A DNA stretch of 51,582 nucleotides from Streptosporangiaceae bacterium (GTDB taxonomy: Bacteria; Actinomycetota; Actinomycetes; Streptosporangiales; Streptosporangiaceae): contig JASHOL010000221.1 of the NCBI GenBank assembly GCA_030041135.1, forward strand, positions 1 through 51,582. The letters run 5' to 3'. The translations under genes were made by a program, and so were the position numbers. Positions 8,005 to 16,241 of the stretch are shown here, piece by piece. How positions within the stretch are numbered: position 1 is the stretch's first letter; every line of letters starts with the position of its first letter. The notes under the pieces are model-generated. The model had not been told where the DNA came from. It did not search any database and worked only from the letters and a program-made list of their open reading frames with translations.

Positions 8005-8562
8005 GCGATTTGTCCCACTGGCCGGGAGCCGGAGCCGCCCGGCCTGGCTGGCTTGCCGTTCGACCCGCTCGGCGTGGCGCCTGAGAGTGGCCGTAGCCAG
8101 CCGCTGGAAGTCGGCAATGAGCCGCAGTTCGGCGTCGGAGTAGCGCTCGAACTCGGTCATTTCGTCGGCGAGCGGGCCGTAGATCTCAGAAGCGAGCTGC
8201 CGGGCCTTGCCGGTTAGCTGGACGAGTACCCGGCGCCGGTCGGACGGGTCTGGCTGTCGCTGCACCAAGCCGAGGCGCTCAAGCCGGTCTAGCATCGCCG
8301 TGACCGCGCCGCTCGTCAGCCCGGTCTGAACCGCGATCTCGCCCGGCGTCAGTTGGCCAGCCTGATCGAGCACGTCCATGCACCGCATGGCCGTGCGGTT
8401 GACGCCGATGTACGCGGCGGCGGCGTCCTCGAAACGGTCGTAGGCGACCTGGTGGATCCGGGCCTCGATAGCAGCGTCGTTGATTAGCCGCTGCCGAATG
8501 CTGGCGGGGCCTGCCTCGTTATCAGGGCCGCTCGCCTGCTGCCGGTCTCCGGCTTCTGCCAC
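7999..8562 (-). CDS. MarR-family transcriptional regulator
   Basis: About 187 aa from GTG 8562 (VAEAGDRQQ), which has a weak AGGA about 10 nt upstream. The frame extends to 8718 but the extra 52 residues are Arg/Pro-rich and not conserved-looking. The winged helix is clear: AAAAYIGVNRTAMRCMDVLDQAG, then LTPGEIAVQTGLTSGAVTAML with the recognition helix, then the wing with DPSDRRRVLVQLT. DPSDRRRV is the MarR wing signature. It dimerises through terminal helices. It is divergent from a DrrAB-like exporter, so it probably represses that operon in response to a small ligand; this is inference from context. Confidence 0.85.
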   Translation of the reverse strand: MAEAGDRQQASGPDNEAGPASIRQRLINDAAIEARIHQVAYDRFEDAAAAYIGVNRTAMRCMDVLDQAGQLTPGEIAVQTGLTSGAVTAMLDRLERLGLVQRQPDPSDRRRVLVQLTGKARQLASEIYGPLADEMTEFERYSDAELRLIADFQRLATATLRRHAERVERQASQAGRLRLPASGTNRP

Positions 8563-9224
8563 GAACTGATCCTGCCACGGAGCGGCCGGGTAAGCCCGCG
8601 GTGGACTCCTTGCATCTCGTCTGGCTGGGTCATAGCTACGGCGCCGCGGCCTCCCCCAAAGGGCGCGAACGACAGCGTTGGGCAGTCTGCTGTCGCTTGC
8701 AGACGGCCGGAACGACATCAGAGGCGAACAAGCTGTCGGAAGAGCGGCAGTAAAGCGCCCTTAGGTGTCGTTTGCGAGTTGCTAGTGCTATCTCCGGATG
8801 TGGGGTTAGCGAGGTTTGCCCGGATCCGCTGGAGTTGAGCAGCCGCCATCGTCACGGCGAAAGCCCGCGGAGGTGCTACCGGCAGCGGGGTGATCCGGCC
8901 GAGCGTTCGGCGTCGGCGATCCTCCACGCGGATCCGGCCTCAGCTTGCCGTTCGCGGCGGCCGCTGACTTTGACCGGCTGCAGGCCGCCATGGGGTCACA
9001 TCAGCGTCCACCAGCAGCGATCCGAGCGATCGGCGCCAGGCCATCTCGGCGGATCGTCCCAGGCCGGGCGTCCTGGTTCCGCCGTCCAGGCCGAGCTTGA
9101 CAGTCGGGCTACTCGCGACATATCTTAAGCGAAGATCTCTCAATTTTGAAGATTCTTAGCTCTAAAGTTATCTGCCGAACGCTCTGACTGCGGCCGCGCG
9201 CCCGGCCCGCGAAAGGAGACCGCG
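8563..9224. promoter_or_regulatory. Divergent intergenic region between marR and the DrrAB-like exporter, with an AT-rich operator candidate
   Basis: About 660 bp with no convincing gene; short open frames on both strands lack ribosome sites and family features. The last part (9118-9172) is strikingly AT-rich for this genome and contains the inverted repeat TCAAttTTGA at 9140-9149, flanked by AAGAT at 9132-9136 and 9149-9153. This is the natural place for exporter promoter and MarR operator. The exporter ribosome site AAAGGAGA follows. Confidence 0.45.
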
Positions 9225-10205
9225 ATGGACGGCCCGGCAATCCGTACCGAGGGACTGACCAAGACCTTCGGTGCCAAGCGCGTCCTGTCCGGGCTGGACC
9301 TGGAGGTGCCGGCAGGGGCCATCTTCGGACTGCTCGGGCCGAACGGAGCAGGCAAGACGACTGCGGTCAGGATTCTCGCCACGCTGCTCCGGCCCGATAG
9401 CGGCCGCGCCTATGTGCTCGGCCTTGACGTGACCAGCCAGGCACAGCGCGTTCGTCAGGTGATCGGGCTTACCGGCCAGTACGCGGCTGTCGATGACCTG
9501 ATCTCGGCCAGGCAGAACCTCTACATGATCGGCAGGCTGCTCGGCCTGAGGCCGCGAGCGGCCAGGGCCAGGAGTTCTCAGCTGCTGGACCTGTTCGGGC
9601 TGGCCGACGCGGCCGTAAGCAAGGTCAAGGATTACTCGGGTGGCATGCGAAGGCGGCTTGACCTGGCCGCATGCCTGGTCGGTGAGCCCGCCGTGCTGTT
9701 CCTGGACGAGCCCACCACCGGGCTTGACCTGGCCAGCCGTAACCAACTCTGGGACATGATCCGCGACCTGGCGGCTGGCGGCACCACCGTGCTGCTGACC
9801 ACCCAGTATCTGGAGGAGGCGGACCGGCTGGCCCGCCAGATCATGGTGATCGACCACGGTGTCACGATGGCCCAGGGCACGCCGGCCGAGCTGAAGGGCC
9901 TGGCCGGAGGCCAGGTACTCGAGGTACGGCCACTGCGACCGGGCGACCTGCCAGCCGCGGCGTCCGTCCTTGCCGAGCTGACCGGAATGAGCCGCCCTGC
10001 TGCCGAGGGCGACCTGCTGATCGTGCACGTTCCCGACGAGGCCGCGGTGACGGCAGCCGCCGGCAGGCTCGACTCTGCGGGCATTGCGGTGAGCCACCTC
10101 GCTGTCCGGCTGCCCAGCCTGGACGAGGCGTTCCTGGCGATCACCGGCCACCGTGCCGATACCGCCGCCGAAACCGGCGCCGCCCTGGAACGAGCGACCC
10201 GATGA
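9225..10205 (+). CDS. DrrA-like ABC transporter ATP-binding protein
   Basis: A 326-aa nucleotide-binding subunit of an ABC-2 exporter. Walker A GPNGAGKT at 38-45, Q-loop in GLTGQYAAVDD, signature YSGGMRRRLDLA near 137-148, Walker B VLFLDEPTTGLD near 157-168, and the H-loop is Gln here (LLTTQYLEEAD), as in the DrrA family. After the ATPase core there is the DrrA-type C-terminal domain (about 235-326) with GIAVSHLAVRLPSLDEAF. ATG 9225 has AAAGGAGA 7 nt upstream. It is translationally coupled to the permease gene (ATGA). DrrAB pairs export antibiotics and lipids; the substrate here is unknown. Confidence 0.92.
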   Translation: MDGPAIRTEGLTKTFGAKRVLSGLDLEVPAGAIFGLLGPNGAGKTTAVRILATLLRPDSGRAYVLGLDVTSQAQRVRQVIGLTGQYAAVDDLISARQNLYMIGRLLGLRPRAARARSSQLLDLFGLADAAVSKVKDYSGGMRRRLDLAACLVGEPAVLFLDEPTTGLDLASRNQLWDMIRDLAAGGTTVLLTTQYLEEADRLARQIMVIDHGVTMAQGTPAELKGLAGGQVLEVRPLRPGDLPAAASVLAELTGMSRPAAEGDLLIVHVPDEAAVTAAAGRLDSAGIAVSHLAVRLPSLDEAFLAITGHRADTAAETGAALERATR

Positions 10206-10954
10206 TGCTGAGCCAGACGGTCGTGCTGGCCAGGCGCAACCTCCTGCATGTCCTGTCCGACCCTCAGCAGGTGATCGGGATGAGCGTGCAGCCGCTAATG
10301 TTCCTGCTGCTATTCGTCTACGTGTTCGGCGGCGCCATCTCCGGCTCCACCACCCAGTACCTGCAGTTCTTGCTGCCTGGCCTGCTCGTGCAAGGGATCG
10401 GCTTCGGCACCATGCAGACCGCGCTCGGGCTGAACGCAGACTTTCAGCACGGGCTCATCGACCGGTTCAGGTCGCTGCCGATGGCGCGCTCGGCGGTAGT
10501 GGCGGGCCGGGTCACCGCCGACATCGTGCGCACGGCGTGGAGTTCGCTGATCATCGTGGGCGTCGCCGTGGCCCTCGGCTTCCGGTTTCACGGCGGGCTG
10601 CCCGGTGCACTGGGTGCCGCGGGCCTGGTGCTAGCCCTCGGCGTGGCCTTGTGCTGGGTGATGGCCTTCCTCGGCGTCTCGCTGCGCAGCCCGGAGTCCG
10701 TGCAGGCTACGGGCTTCATGGTGGTCATGCCGCTGACGTTCGCCAGCTCAGTGCTGGTGCCCGCGGCCAGCATGCCCGGCTGGCTGCAGTCATTCGTCAA
10801 GGTCAACCCCGTCACGATCTTCGCCGACGCGATGCGCGGCCTGATGCTGGGCGGGGCGGTCGCGATGCCGGTATTGCAGGCGGTCGCGTGGATCGCGGGG
10901 CTGTCGGTGATATTCGGCCCGCTGACCGTCAGCCGCTTCCGGCGACGGGCGTAA
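10202..10954 (+). CDS. DrrB-like ABC-2 type permease
   Basis: A 250-aa integral membrane protein with about six hydrophobic segments, starting after a short amphipathic N-terminal helix (SQTVVLARRNLLHVLSDPQ), as in DrrB. It carries the ABC-2 signature region near the C-terminus, with FASSVLVPAASMPGWLQSFV, then NPVTIFADAMRGL. The start ATG at 10202 overlaps the ATPase stop (ATGA at 10202-10205), so the subunits are made in a fixed ratio. It forms the membrane channel of the exporter. There are no accessory biosynthesis genes nearby, so a general drug or lipid efflux role under MarR control is most likely. Confidence 0.9.
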   Translation: MMLSQTVVLARRNLLHVLSDPQQVIGMSVQPLMFLLLFVYVFGGAISGSTTQYLQFLLPGLLVQGIGFGTMQTALGLNADFQHGLIDRFRSLPMARSAVVAGRVTADIVRTAWSSLIIVGVAVALGFRFHGGLPGALGAAGLVLALGVALCWVMAFLGVSLRSPESVQATGFMVVMPLTFASSVLVPAASMPGWLQSFVKVNPVTIFADAMRGLMLGGAVAMPVLQAVAWIAGLSVIFGPLTVSRFRRRA

Positions 10955-10983
10955 CGATGCCAGGGACACACGGCGCGGCCCGG

Positions 10984-12864
10984 CTAACCTGCGGTAGCAG
11001 GCGGGCCCAGGCCCCAGGTCACGGCCGCCGTCACGCCGGCCTGGTCGGCCGGCGCCTGGAGCAGCGACTGCGTCGCTCCAGTCAGCGGGTCGAGCCAGAG
11101 CAGCGAGGAACTGACAGGGCAGCTGGTCTGCGCCAGCACGAGCAGTCGGCCATCAGAACTGCCGACGACGTCGCTGTAGTTGCCGGTGCTGCCAGTAACC
11201 GTGAGCTGGGCCGGCGTGCCCTGGCTCACGTCCATGATCGCGAGACCGCCAGGCCCGCTGGGCGCGCCCGAGCACTCGGCGCCGCTCGTCGTCGTCGCGT
11301 AAACGCGCCCGGCGACCTGCCACGCGCCGGTGAAGAACCCGACACCGGACGGGCTTCCTGAGGCCAGCGTGAGCGGCGTCGGGGTGGCGCCGTCGTCTGG
11401 TACCAGCCAGAGCCGTAGCTGCAGGCCAACCGGGCCGGGTGCGCTGCAGTCGGCGAGGATCGTGTTCTGGCTCCACCAGCTGACCGGGGTGCAGGAGGGC
11501 GGATTCCCGCTGCCTGGTACGTGCAGCCTGCGGATCAGGCCGCCCGCGTTGCTCACCAGCTGCATCTCGTCGCCGCGCAGCCCCCAGACTGCATAGATCC
11601 CGGTCGGCGAGCTGAGGGCACCACATATCGAGGATGAGCAGCTGCCCTGCAGGGTGCCCTGCACCGACCTGCGGGGCATGTCCGCGATGGTCCCTGGCGG
11701 CTGGAGCTGCCCAGCCAGGCTGAATCGCTGCAGCTTGTTGAAGAGCGGCCCCTGGCGCACTGCGAGGATGTTCGTGCCGTCCGGCCTGGTGAACCCGGCC
11801 ACCGTCACGCCGGCAGGAATGTCCAGCGGTACGACTTGACCGCTGCCCGGCAGTCCGTGCAGTGTCAGCAACTGATAGCCGCCATTCCCAATGAAGAGCG
11901 CGTGCTCGGTGTCGCCCGACCAGGCCAGCAGTTGGGGGTTGGAGCCGGCGGGCCACTGATAGACCTCGTACTTGCCTCCCTCGGGGTCCACGAGGAATGT
12001 CGTCGTGCTGCCGCCGGTGGGCTGGCCGCCGGGGGTTGGCTGCCCGGTCGAGAAGTCGGCGAGTGTCCAGCCTGACCGCACGATGGACCACGGGACTGAG
12101 GCGAGCGTGCCAGTATGACCGGCCGGAAGCATGTGCGGGCCGGCCTGCCCGGTGACCGGAGCGGGCGGCCCGGTGCTGGCCGATGGGCCGGCTTTGCCGC
12201 GGCCGAACGCGAGGTAGGCGACACCACCGACAACCAAGAGCACGATCACCGCCACGATCGCTGTCAGCTGTCGTCTCCCGCCTGCCTGGCCCGCCCATGA
12301 CCGCCAGACCGGGGCAGTGGTACCGGGGGAGCCGGCGCCGAGCGTACCGGGAACTGGCTGCGGCGGCCAGGCCGGGCCGGCTCCGACGGAGGCGTGGCCG
12401 GGCCCGGCGGCCGACCAGGCCGGGCCGGCGCCAGCTGCCCCATCAGCCAGTGCGGCAGTTGGCTGAGGAGCCTGTGACGGGTACGGGCTGGCCGGGTACG
12501 GGTTCTCGGGGCGGCCCGATCTGCCGTTGCCGCGGCTGGTCACGGTGGCATTCGCGTCTCCGGCCGGGGATCCCGTGCCGGTCCGCGGTCGGTACATCCC
12601 CGGCCAGGTCCCGCTATCGGAAGCCAGCGGCGCCGCGGTCGGCTGCTCCCGCCGCCGCTCGAACGCCTCGTTCGCGGTATCCAGCACCCAGCCCTCGGGA
12701 TCGCGGTAGCCGGAGACCTCGTACCACTGCTGGTATGCCTGTGCGTAGGCCTCGCGGATCGCGTGATCGGCCTGGGGATCGCCGCCTGCGAGCGCGTGCA
12801 TCTGGCTGGTGACGCTCGACACGGTTCTGGCATAGAAGGCGTCGAAGGTCTCAGGCTCGCGCAT
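10984..12864 (-). CDS. Membrane protein: sigma-70 region 2-like domain, one TM helix, extracytoplasmic propeller-like domain
   Basis: A 626-aa protein. ATG 12864 is chosen over ATG 12870 because the GGGAG ribosome site touches the first ATG but sits 6 nt from the second. Residues 5-70 (TFDAFYARTVSSVTSQMHAL, then ADHAIREAYAQAYQQWYEVS and DPEGWVLDTANEAF) follow the ECF sigma region 2 pattern of FxxFYxxT, a QEAFxRAWxRW-like helix and a PxxWV turn. No region 4 exists. A Pro/Gly/Ala linker follows (80-197), then one TM helix at 199-220 and about 400 extracytoplasmic residues with repeated Gly/Ser-rich strands (TTFLVDPEGGKYEVYQWPAG, LLAWSGDTEHALF), looking like TolB/WD40-type blades. It may tether a sigma-like or RNA-polymerase-binding domain to the membrane. 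Function not known. Confidence 0.65.
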   Translation of the reverse strand: MREPETFDAFYARTVSSVTSQMHALAGGDPQADHAIREAYAQAYQQWYEVSGYRDPEGWVLDTANEAFERRREQPTAAPLASDSGTWPGMYRPRTGTGSPAGDANATVTSRGNGRSGRPENPYPASPYPSQAPQPTAALADGAAGAGPAWSAAGPGHASVGAGPAWPPQPVPGTLGAGSPGTTAPVWRSWAGQAGGRRQLTAIVAVIVLLVVGGVAYLAFGRGKAGPSASTGPPAPVTGQAGPHMLPAGHTGTLASVPWSIVRSGWTLADFSTGQPTPGGQPTGGSTTTFLVDPEGGKYEVYQWPAGSNPQLLAWSGDTEHALFIGNGGYQLLTLHGLPGSGQVVPLDIPAGVTVAGFTRPDGTNILAVRQGPLFNKLQRFSLAGQLQPPGTIADMPRRSVQGTLQGSCSSSICGALSSPTGIYAVWGLRGDEMQLVSNAGGLIRRLHVPGSGNPPSCTPVSWWSQNTILADCSAPGPVGLQLRLWLVPDDGATPTPLTLASGSPSGVGFFTGAWQVAGRVYATTTSGAECSGAPSGPGGLAIMDVSQGTPAQLTVTGSTGNYSDVVGSSDGRLLVLAQTSCPVSSSLLWLDPLTGATQSLLQAPADQAGVTAAVTWGLGPPATAG

Positions 12865-13161
12865 CCGCATCTCCCACCGCTCTGCACCGAAGCAGAAGCT
12901 TGCCAGGTTTTGCCCAGGAACTGCACACCATCGGCGTAAGCGATGCGGCACGCCCAGATCGTTACTTAACCGGTGAATCCGCTGGATATAGCGAGCCCAG
13001 AATATCGGTTTCTAATCGGGCGCCCGCGGCAATCGGGCAGAGCCCGCTCATGAGTACGTCGGCCGGGGACCGGCCAGCCGGGCGCGGAGTACTTGCCCCC
13101 AAGACCTCGTCACCGGCGACGCAGTGACCTGAGGGCCGTGCCGGCGCAGGCATGCCGGAGA
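12865..13161. other. Intergenic region upstream of the sigma-2-like membrane protein gene
   Basis: 297 bp between two minus-strand genes with no supported gene. It should hold the promoter of the membrane-protein gene. An AT-richer stretch at 12993-13015 is the likeliest place, but no clear -35/-10 pair was found. A weak hairpin CCGGC (8-nt loop) GCCGG at 13141-13158 lies just 3' of the GNAT gene and may end its transcript. Confidence 0.35.
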
Positions 13162-13911
13162 TCAGCTCAGGTCGTGCTCGACCCATACGTTGGGCTCGAC
13201 GTAGACGGCGTGATCGTGCTCGATGTCGCAGTGGACCGGAACCAGCGCCCCGGGCACGATGACATCTCCGCTCCGGTCGAATGGCAGGCCGGTCCACTCG
13301 CGCCACTGCGCCAGCGAGCCGACCATCACCATCGAGGCCGGGGCCGGACGCAGGATGCGGCCGCCGGCTCGCACGTGCACGCGCAGCCACGGATCCACGG
13401 GCAGCCGGTCCTCGCGCGTCATCGTGATGTACTCCGACATCGGCAGGTGCGGGAACTGGTGTTTGGCGTTCGGCCGCACCGGCGCCACCAGCTTGCTCAG
13501 GCCAGCCGCGCGGGCTGCCTCGCGCAGCGCGGCGACCATGCGGTGCGACAGCCCGGTACCCTGGCGAGCCCGGCCGATCGAGATCTCCACGGCCGAGGCG
13601 ATGTCCGGTGTCTGGCCCTTGAGCTTGTCGTTGAAGGCCCAGATCGTGACCCGGTCCAGGCCGCCGTCCGGCAGCACGCCCCGGCTTGGGAGGTCAAGCG
13701 TGAACGCGAGCGCCCGGCCGGCGGCCACCACCGCGTCGCGGTCGTCGGTCGCGACGACGCACAGGTGCGGGAAGGCCGGCGCCACCTGCCAGTAGAGCGC
13801 ATTCGCGACCGGGTCGCGGAGCATGAACTCCGGCCAGGTGGAGTCCACCTCGTAGACCCTGTCGATCAGGTCGGGCCGCTGGTCGAGGCGGTGGATCGTG
13901 AAGCCGGACAC
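13162..13911 (-). CDS. GNAT-family acetyltransferase-like protein
   Basis: A 249-aa single-domain protein. It has a GNAT-like core: strand region PHLCVVATDDRDAVVAAGRA, a beta-4-like strand DIASAVEISIGRARQGTGLS carrying a QGTG variant of the acetyl-CoA pyrophosphate loop (R/QxxGxG/A), then the helix HRMVAALREAARAAGLSKLV. The C-terminal half (WLRVHVRAGGRILRPAPASM) is shared by a group of actinobacterial GNAT proteins of unknown substrate. GTG start at 13911; no ribosome site, and TAATAAC sits 12-18 nt upstream on the coding strand. Substrate unknown. Confidence 0.65.
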   Translation of the reverse strand: MSGFTIHRLDQRPDLIDRVYEVDSTWPEFMLRDPVANALYWQVAPAFPHLCVVATDDRDAVVAAGRALAFTLDLPSRGVLPDGGLDRVTIWAFNDKLKGQTPDIASAVEISIGRARQGTGLSHRMVAALREAARAAGLSKLVAPVRPNAKHQFPHLPMSEYITMTREDRLPVDPWLRVHVRAGGRILRPAPASMVMVGSLAQWREWTGLPFDRSGDVIVPGALVPVHCDIEHDHAVYVEPNVWVEHDLS

Positions 13912-14046
13912 GGTTCGTTACGTTATTAGAGGCAAGCGGCAGGCTGCACGGCGTTTTTCGGTCGGCATCGGGTCGCGCGAGCGGCATGAACCTTCGGCTG
14001 TACTCAGGTAGTCCACGTCATCGACGGCCGGACGATCGGAGGCCGC

Positions 14047-14555
14047 GTGACACGAGACGCTGAGGCGGACGGATTCGCGGAGTTCGTCGTATCGCGCGAG
14101 CGCGCGTTGCAGCGGACGGCGTGGCTGCTGACCGGCGACTGGGCGCTGGCCCAGGACTTGGTGCAGACGGCACTCGTCCGATCCTGGCCACGATGGGAGC
14201 GCATCAGGCGCCGCGACAACCCCGAGATCTATGTGCGGAAGGTCATGGTCAACACGTGGCTGACCTGGACCAGGCGCAAATGGCGGAGGGAGCGGACGTG
14301 CCTGACGACGCTGCCCCAGACGACCTTGCGAACGAGATCGCGATCCGCGTCGCGGTCCGGCAGGCGCTGGCAACGCTGACACAGCGGCAGCGCGCGGTGG
14401 TGGTCATGCGCAGCTTCGACGACATGTCGGAGTCCGACGTCGGACAGGCGCTGAGTATCGCGGTCGGCACGGTCAAGAGCACGACCGCCCAGGCGCTGGC
14501 CAAGCTGCGCCAGGACCCGCACCTGGCGGGCCTGATGGATAGGGAGTCGCTATGA
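14047..14555 (+). pseudogene. SigE-family ECF RNA polymerase sigma factor, coding sequence split by a one-base frameshift
   Basis: Region 2 reads in one frame from GTG 14047 (GGAGG ribosome site at 14038-14042): DGFAEFVVSRERALQRTAWL, then AQDLVQTALVRSW, ending VNTWLTWTRRKWRRER near 14297. Region 4 reads in the frame one base back: DDLANEIAIRVAVRQALATL, then QRQRAVVVMRSFDDMSESDV and the HTH VGTVKSTTAQALAKLR, to the TGA at 14553-14555. Joined at about 14290-14300 the two parts give an ordinary ~170-aa SigE-type ECF factor. The sequence behaves as if one base was lost. Causes could be a real inactivating mutation, a sequencing error, or a -1 recoding event; no classical slippery heptamer is present. 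The frame after the shift overlaps the next gene as ATGA, so selection kept the 3' part until recently. Confidence 0.75.
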
Positions 14556-15748
14556 GCGGGACCGATATGCGGCTGCGGGAACTGCTGGAAATCGCCGCGA
14601 GCGAGCCGCCGGGCGGAGTGAGCGTGGCGGAGGTACGCCGACTCGCGCGTCGCCGCCGGACACGGCACACGACCGTCGGCACCGCGGCCGCAGCCGCCGC
14701 CTGCGCCGCCGTCTCGATCGCCGCGGCCGCGGCGTCGGGGCCGGCATCCGGCCACCCTTCGGCATCCGGGCCTCCGGCCGCCGGAGTGCCGCGATATTAC
14801 GTTCAGGAAGGGTCGCCCGCCGGGAACGGGTTTGTTGTCTACAGGCAAGCGGTCGTGCGAGACACCGCGACGGGGGCGGTGACGGCCCCCGTGAGCTGCC
14901 CGCCGGGGTTGGTGCTTTCTGGCCGCGTTGCCGCGGCGGGTGACGAGGGGTTCTTCATGGCCTGCGTGCTGGTCAGCGGATCGGGCCGCCACGAGGTCAT
15001 CCTCGGTTCGCGGATCTACCGCTTCGAGGTCAGGAGCAGGGGAACGATCAACGGCTACGCACTGGTGCCGGGCGGAACACTGCCAGGTCGCGGCGTCGAA
15101 GAGTTGACGGCCGCGGCCGACGGATCGGCCATCGCGATGTGGACTTTCCCCAAGCCGCTGGGCGGCGGCGGCAATCCCGCGCTGCTGGTGATTAATACCA
15201 GCACCGGCGCGCATGCCACCTGGTCCGCGATACCGAGAACGGCCGTTGAGGATATCTCGCTGAGCCCAGGCGGCCGCGAGCTCAGGTTCATTCTCGGTCG
15301 GAGTAGGTCCGCCGGCGTCGACCCGCAGGAATACGAGCTGGCCCAGGTCAGTCCGGCGAGCCAGGGCGGATCGCTCGGCAGCGCTCGCGTGCTTGTGCAC
15401 GTGCCGACGCTGCCGGAGTTGACGCTGATTTCGTACGCTGACCTCAGCTCGGACGGCTCGGTGCTGACGGTTGCAGAAATGAGCTCTCCGCCCCAGGCAG
15501 GCGGCCGAGCCGAGATGGTGGTCGAGGAGATTTCGGTGCAGACGGGCAAGGTTATCCGCATCCTGTTCCTGGCGGCCTTTACGCCCAGGTCCAACTACGG
15601 CAGCGTTGCGAGCTCGGATCCGTCAGGCCGGTACGTCATCGTGATCTATGGAAACTCGGCGGCGACGCGCAACGGCTGGCTCCGTCTTGGCCACCTAGTG
15701 CCGCTGGCCCCAGTGGCCGGAACGCCGGGCCTGTATGAGACCTGGTAG
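14552..15748 (+). CDS. Membrane-anchored propeller-like partner of the ECF sigma factor
   Basis: A 398-aa protein whose start overlaps the sigma factor stop (ATGA at 14552-14555). It has a short cytoplasmic N-terminus (1-40) with LRELLEIAASEPPGGVSVAE and a basic RRLARRRRTRH stop, one TM helix at about 41-62 and a large outer domain of repeated strands (DISLSPGGRELRFIL, YADLSSDGSVLTVAEM, GSVASSDPSGRYVIVIYG) that look like WD40/TolB blades. This layout is common for proteins encoded directly after SigE-type sigma genes in actinomycetes. It probably acts as anti-sigma or signal sensor. No zinc HxxxCxxC motif is present, so it is not a ZAS anti-sigma factor. Confidence 0.6.
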   Translation: MSGTDMRLRELLEIAASEPPGGVSVAEVRRLARRRRTRHTTVGTAAAAAACAAVSIAAAAASGPASGHPSASGPPAAGVPRYYVQEGSPAGNGFVVYRQAVVRDTATGAVTAPVSCPPGLVLSGRVAAAGDEGFFMACVLVSGSGRHEVILGSRIYRFEVRSRGTINGYALVPGGTLPGRGVEELTAAADGSAIAMWTFPKPLGGGGNPALLVINTSTGAHATWSAIPRTAVEDISLSPGGRELRFILGRSRSAGVDPQEYELAQVSPASQGGSLGSARVLVHVPTLPELTLISYADLSSDGSVLTVAEMSSPPQAGGRAEMVVEEISVQTGKVIRILFLAAFTPRSNYGSVASSDPSGRYVIVIYGNSAATRNGWLRLGHLVPLAPVAGTPGLYETW

Positions 15749-15781
15749 CTGACGGCCCGCGACTCGGCGAGGAACCCCAGG

Positions 15782-15811
15782 CTGACGCGCAGAAGCGGTA
15801 CCAGCCATAAT
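15782..15811 (+). promoter_or_regulatory. Promoter for the DUF2087 gene, leaderless
   Basis: -35 CTGACG (15782-15787) and -10 CATAAT (15806-15811) with an 18-bp spacer. The expected transcription start falls on the GTG codons at 15815 and 15818, and no ribosome site is present. Confidence 0.5.
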
Positions 15812-15817
15812 CGCGTG

Positions 15818-16123
15818 GTGCCTGATATTCAGCCGTATGCCGTGATCGACGCATTGGCCAGCGATCCGAAGCTGAAGGTGTTCGTGCGTAACGGCGTGAT
15901 CGATACGCTGCCCGCGAAGATGTCGCGGCGCCGTGACCTGCTTGACGTCGTTGCCCAGGCATTCGAGCCGGGCGTGCGGTATCCCGAGCCCGTGGTGAAC
16001 GACTTCCTGCGCAAGCTTCATGACGACCACGCCGCGCTGCGCCGTTACCTCGTGGACGCGGAGTTCCTCGGCCGCGCGCACGGCGAGTACTGGCGTACCG
16101 GCGGAACCACCCAGATCGCATAG
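15818..16123 (+). CDS. DUF2087 domain protein
   Basis: About 101 aa from GTG 15818 (VPDIQPYAVIDALASDPKLK); GTG 15815 is the alternative. The protein shows the DUF2087 core: a SRRRDLLDVVAQAFEPG segment, then YPEPVVNDFLRKLHDDHAAL and RRYLVDAEFLGR. In this family the domain is a small winged-helix-like unit, found alone or fused to ArsR/HTH domains, and is thought to be regulatory. It ends only 24 bp before a short tandem-repeat block and is convergent with dapC. Cytoplasmic; the role is unknown. Confidence 0.8.
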   Translation: MPDIQPYAVIDALASDPKLKVFVRNGVIDTLPAKMSRRRDLLDVVAQAFEPGVRYPEPVVNDFLRKLHDDHAALRRYLVDAEFLGRAHGEYWRTGGTTQIA

Positions 16124-16147
16124 CGCCGCCACCCGACCGCGCCCGGC

Positions 16148-16241
16148 GGACCCCTGCTGGCGCGGCTCGGGCTGGCGCGGACCCCTGCTGGCGCGGACCC
16201 CTGCTGGCGTGGACCCCTGCTGGCTCGGCTCGGGCTGGCTC
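16148..16241. repeat. Short tandem repeat of 16- and 15-bp units between DUF2087 and dapC
   Basis: Unit A (GGACCCCTGCTGGCGC) at 16148, 16179, 16195 and 16211, the last two with one or two changes at the 3' end. Unit B (GGCTCGGGCTGGCKC) at 16164 and 16227. Order A-B-A-A-A-B, then a degraded copy that runs into the dapC stop codon at 16240-16242. It is intergenic between convergent genes. The unit length is not a multiple of three. Confidence 0.8.

Noticed and set aside
8718-8927. Minus-strand 69-aa frame upstream of marR
   Set aside because: No ribosome site and low-complexity composition; lies in the divergent control region.
9168-10151. Long minus-strand open frame opposite drrA
   Set aside because: Antisense to a clear ABC ATPase; no motif and typical shadow composition.
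10153-11361. Long plus-strand open frame across the DrrB-like gene
   Set aside because: It runs over drrB and into the 3' end of the convergent gene, is Arg/Ala/Gly-rich and has no family features; it is a GC-rich shadow.
14280-14310. Programmed -1 frameshift signal in the ECF sigma gene
   Set aside because: No X-XXY-YYZ slippery site or clear downstream structure; mutation or sequencing error is simpler.
16148-16241. CRISPR-like array
   Set aside because: Units are adjacent without unique spacers and only 15-16 bp long; no cas genes.
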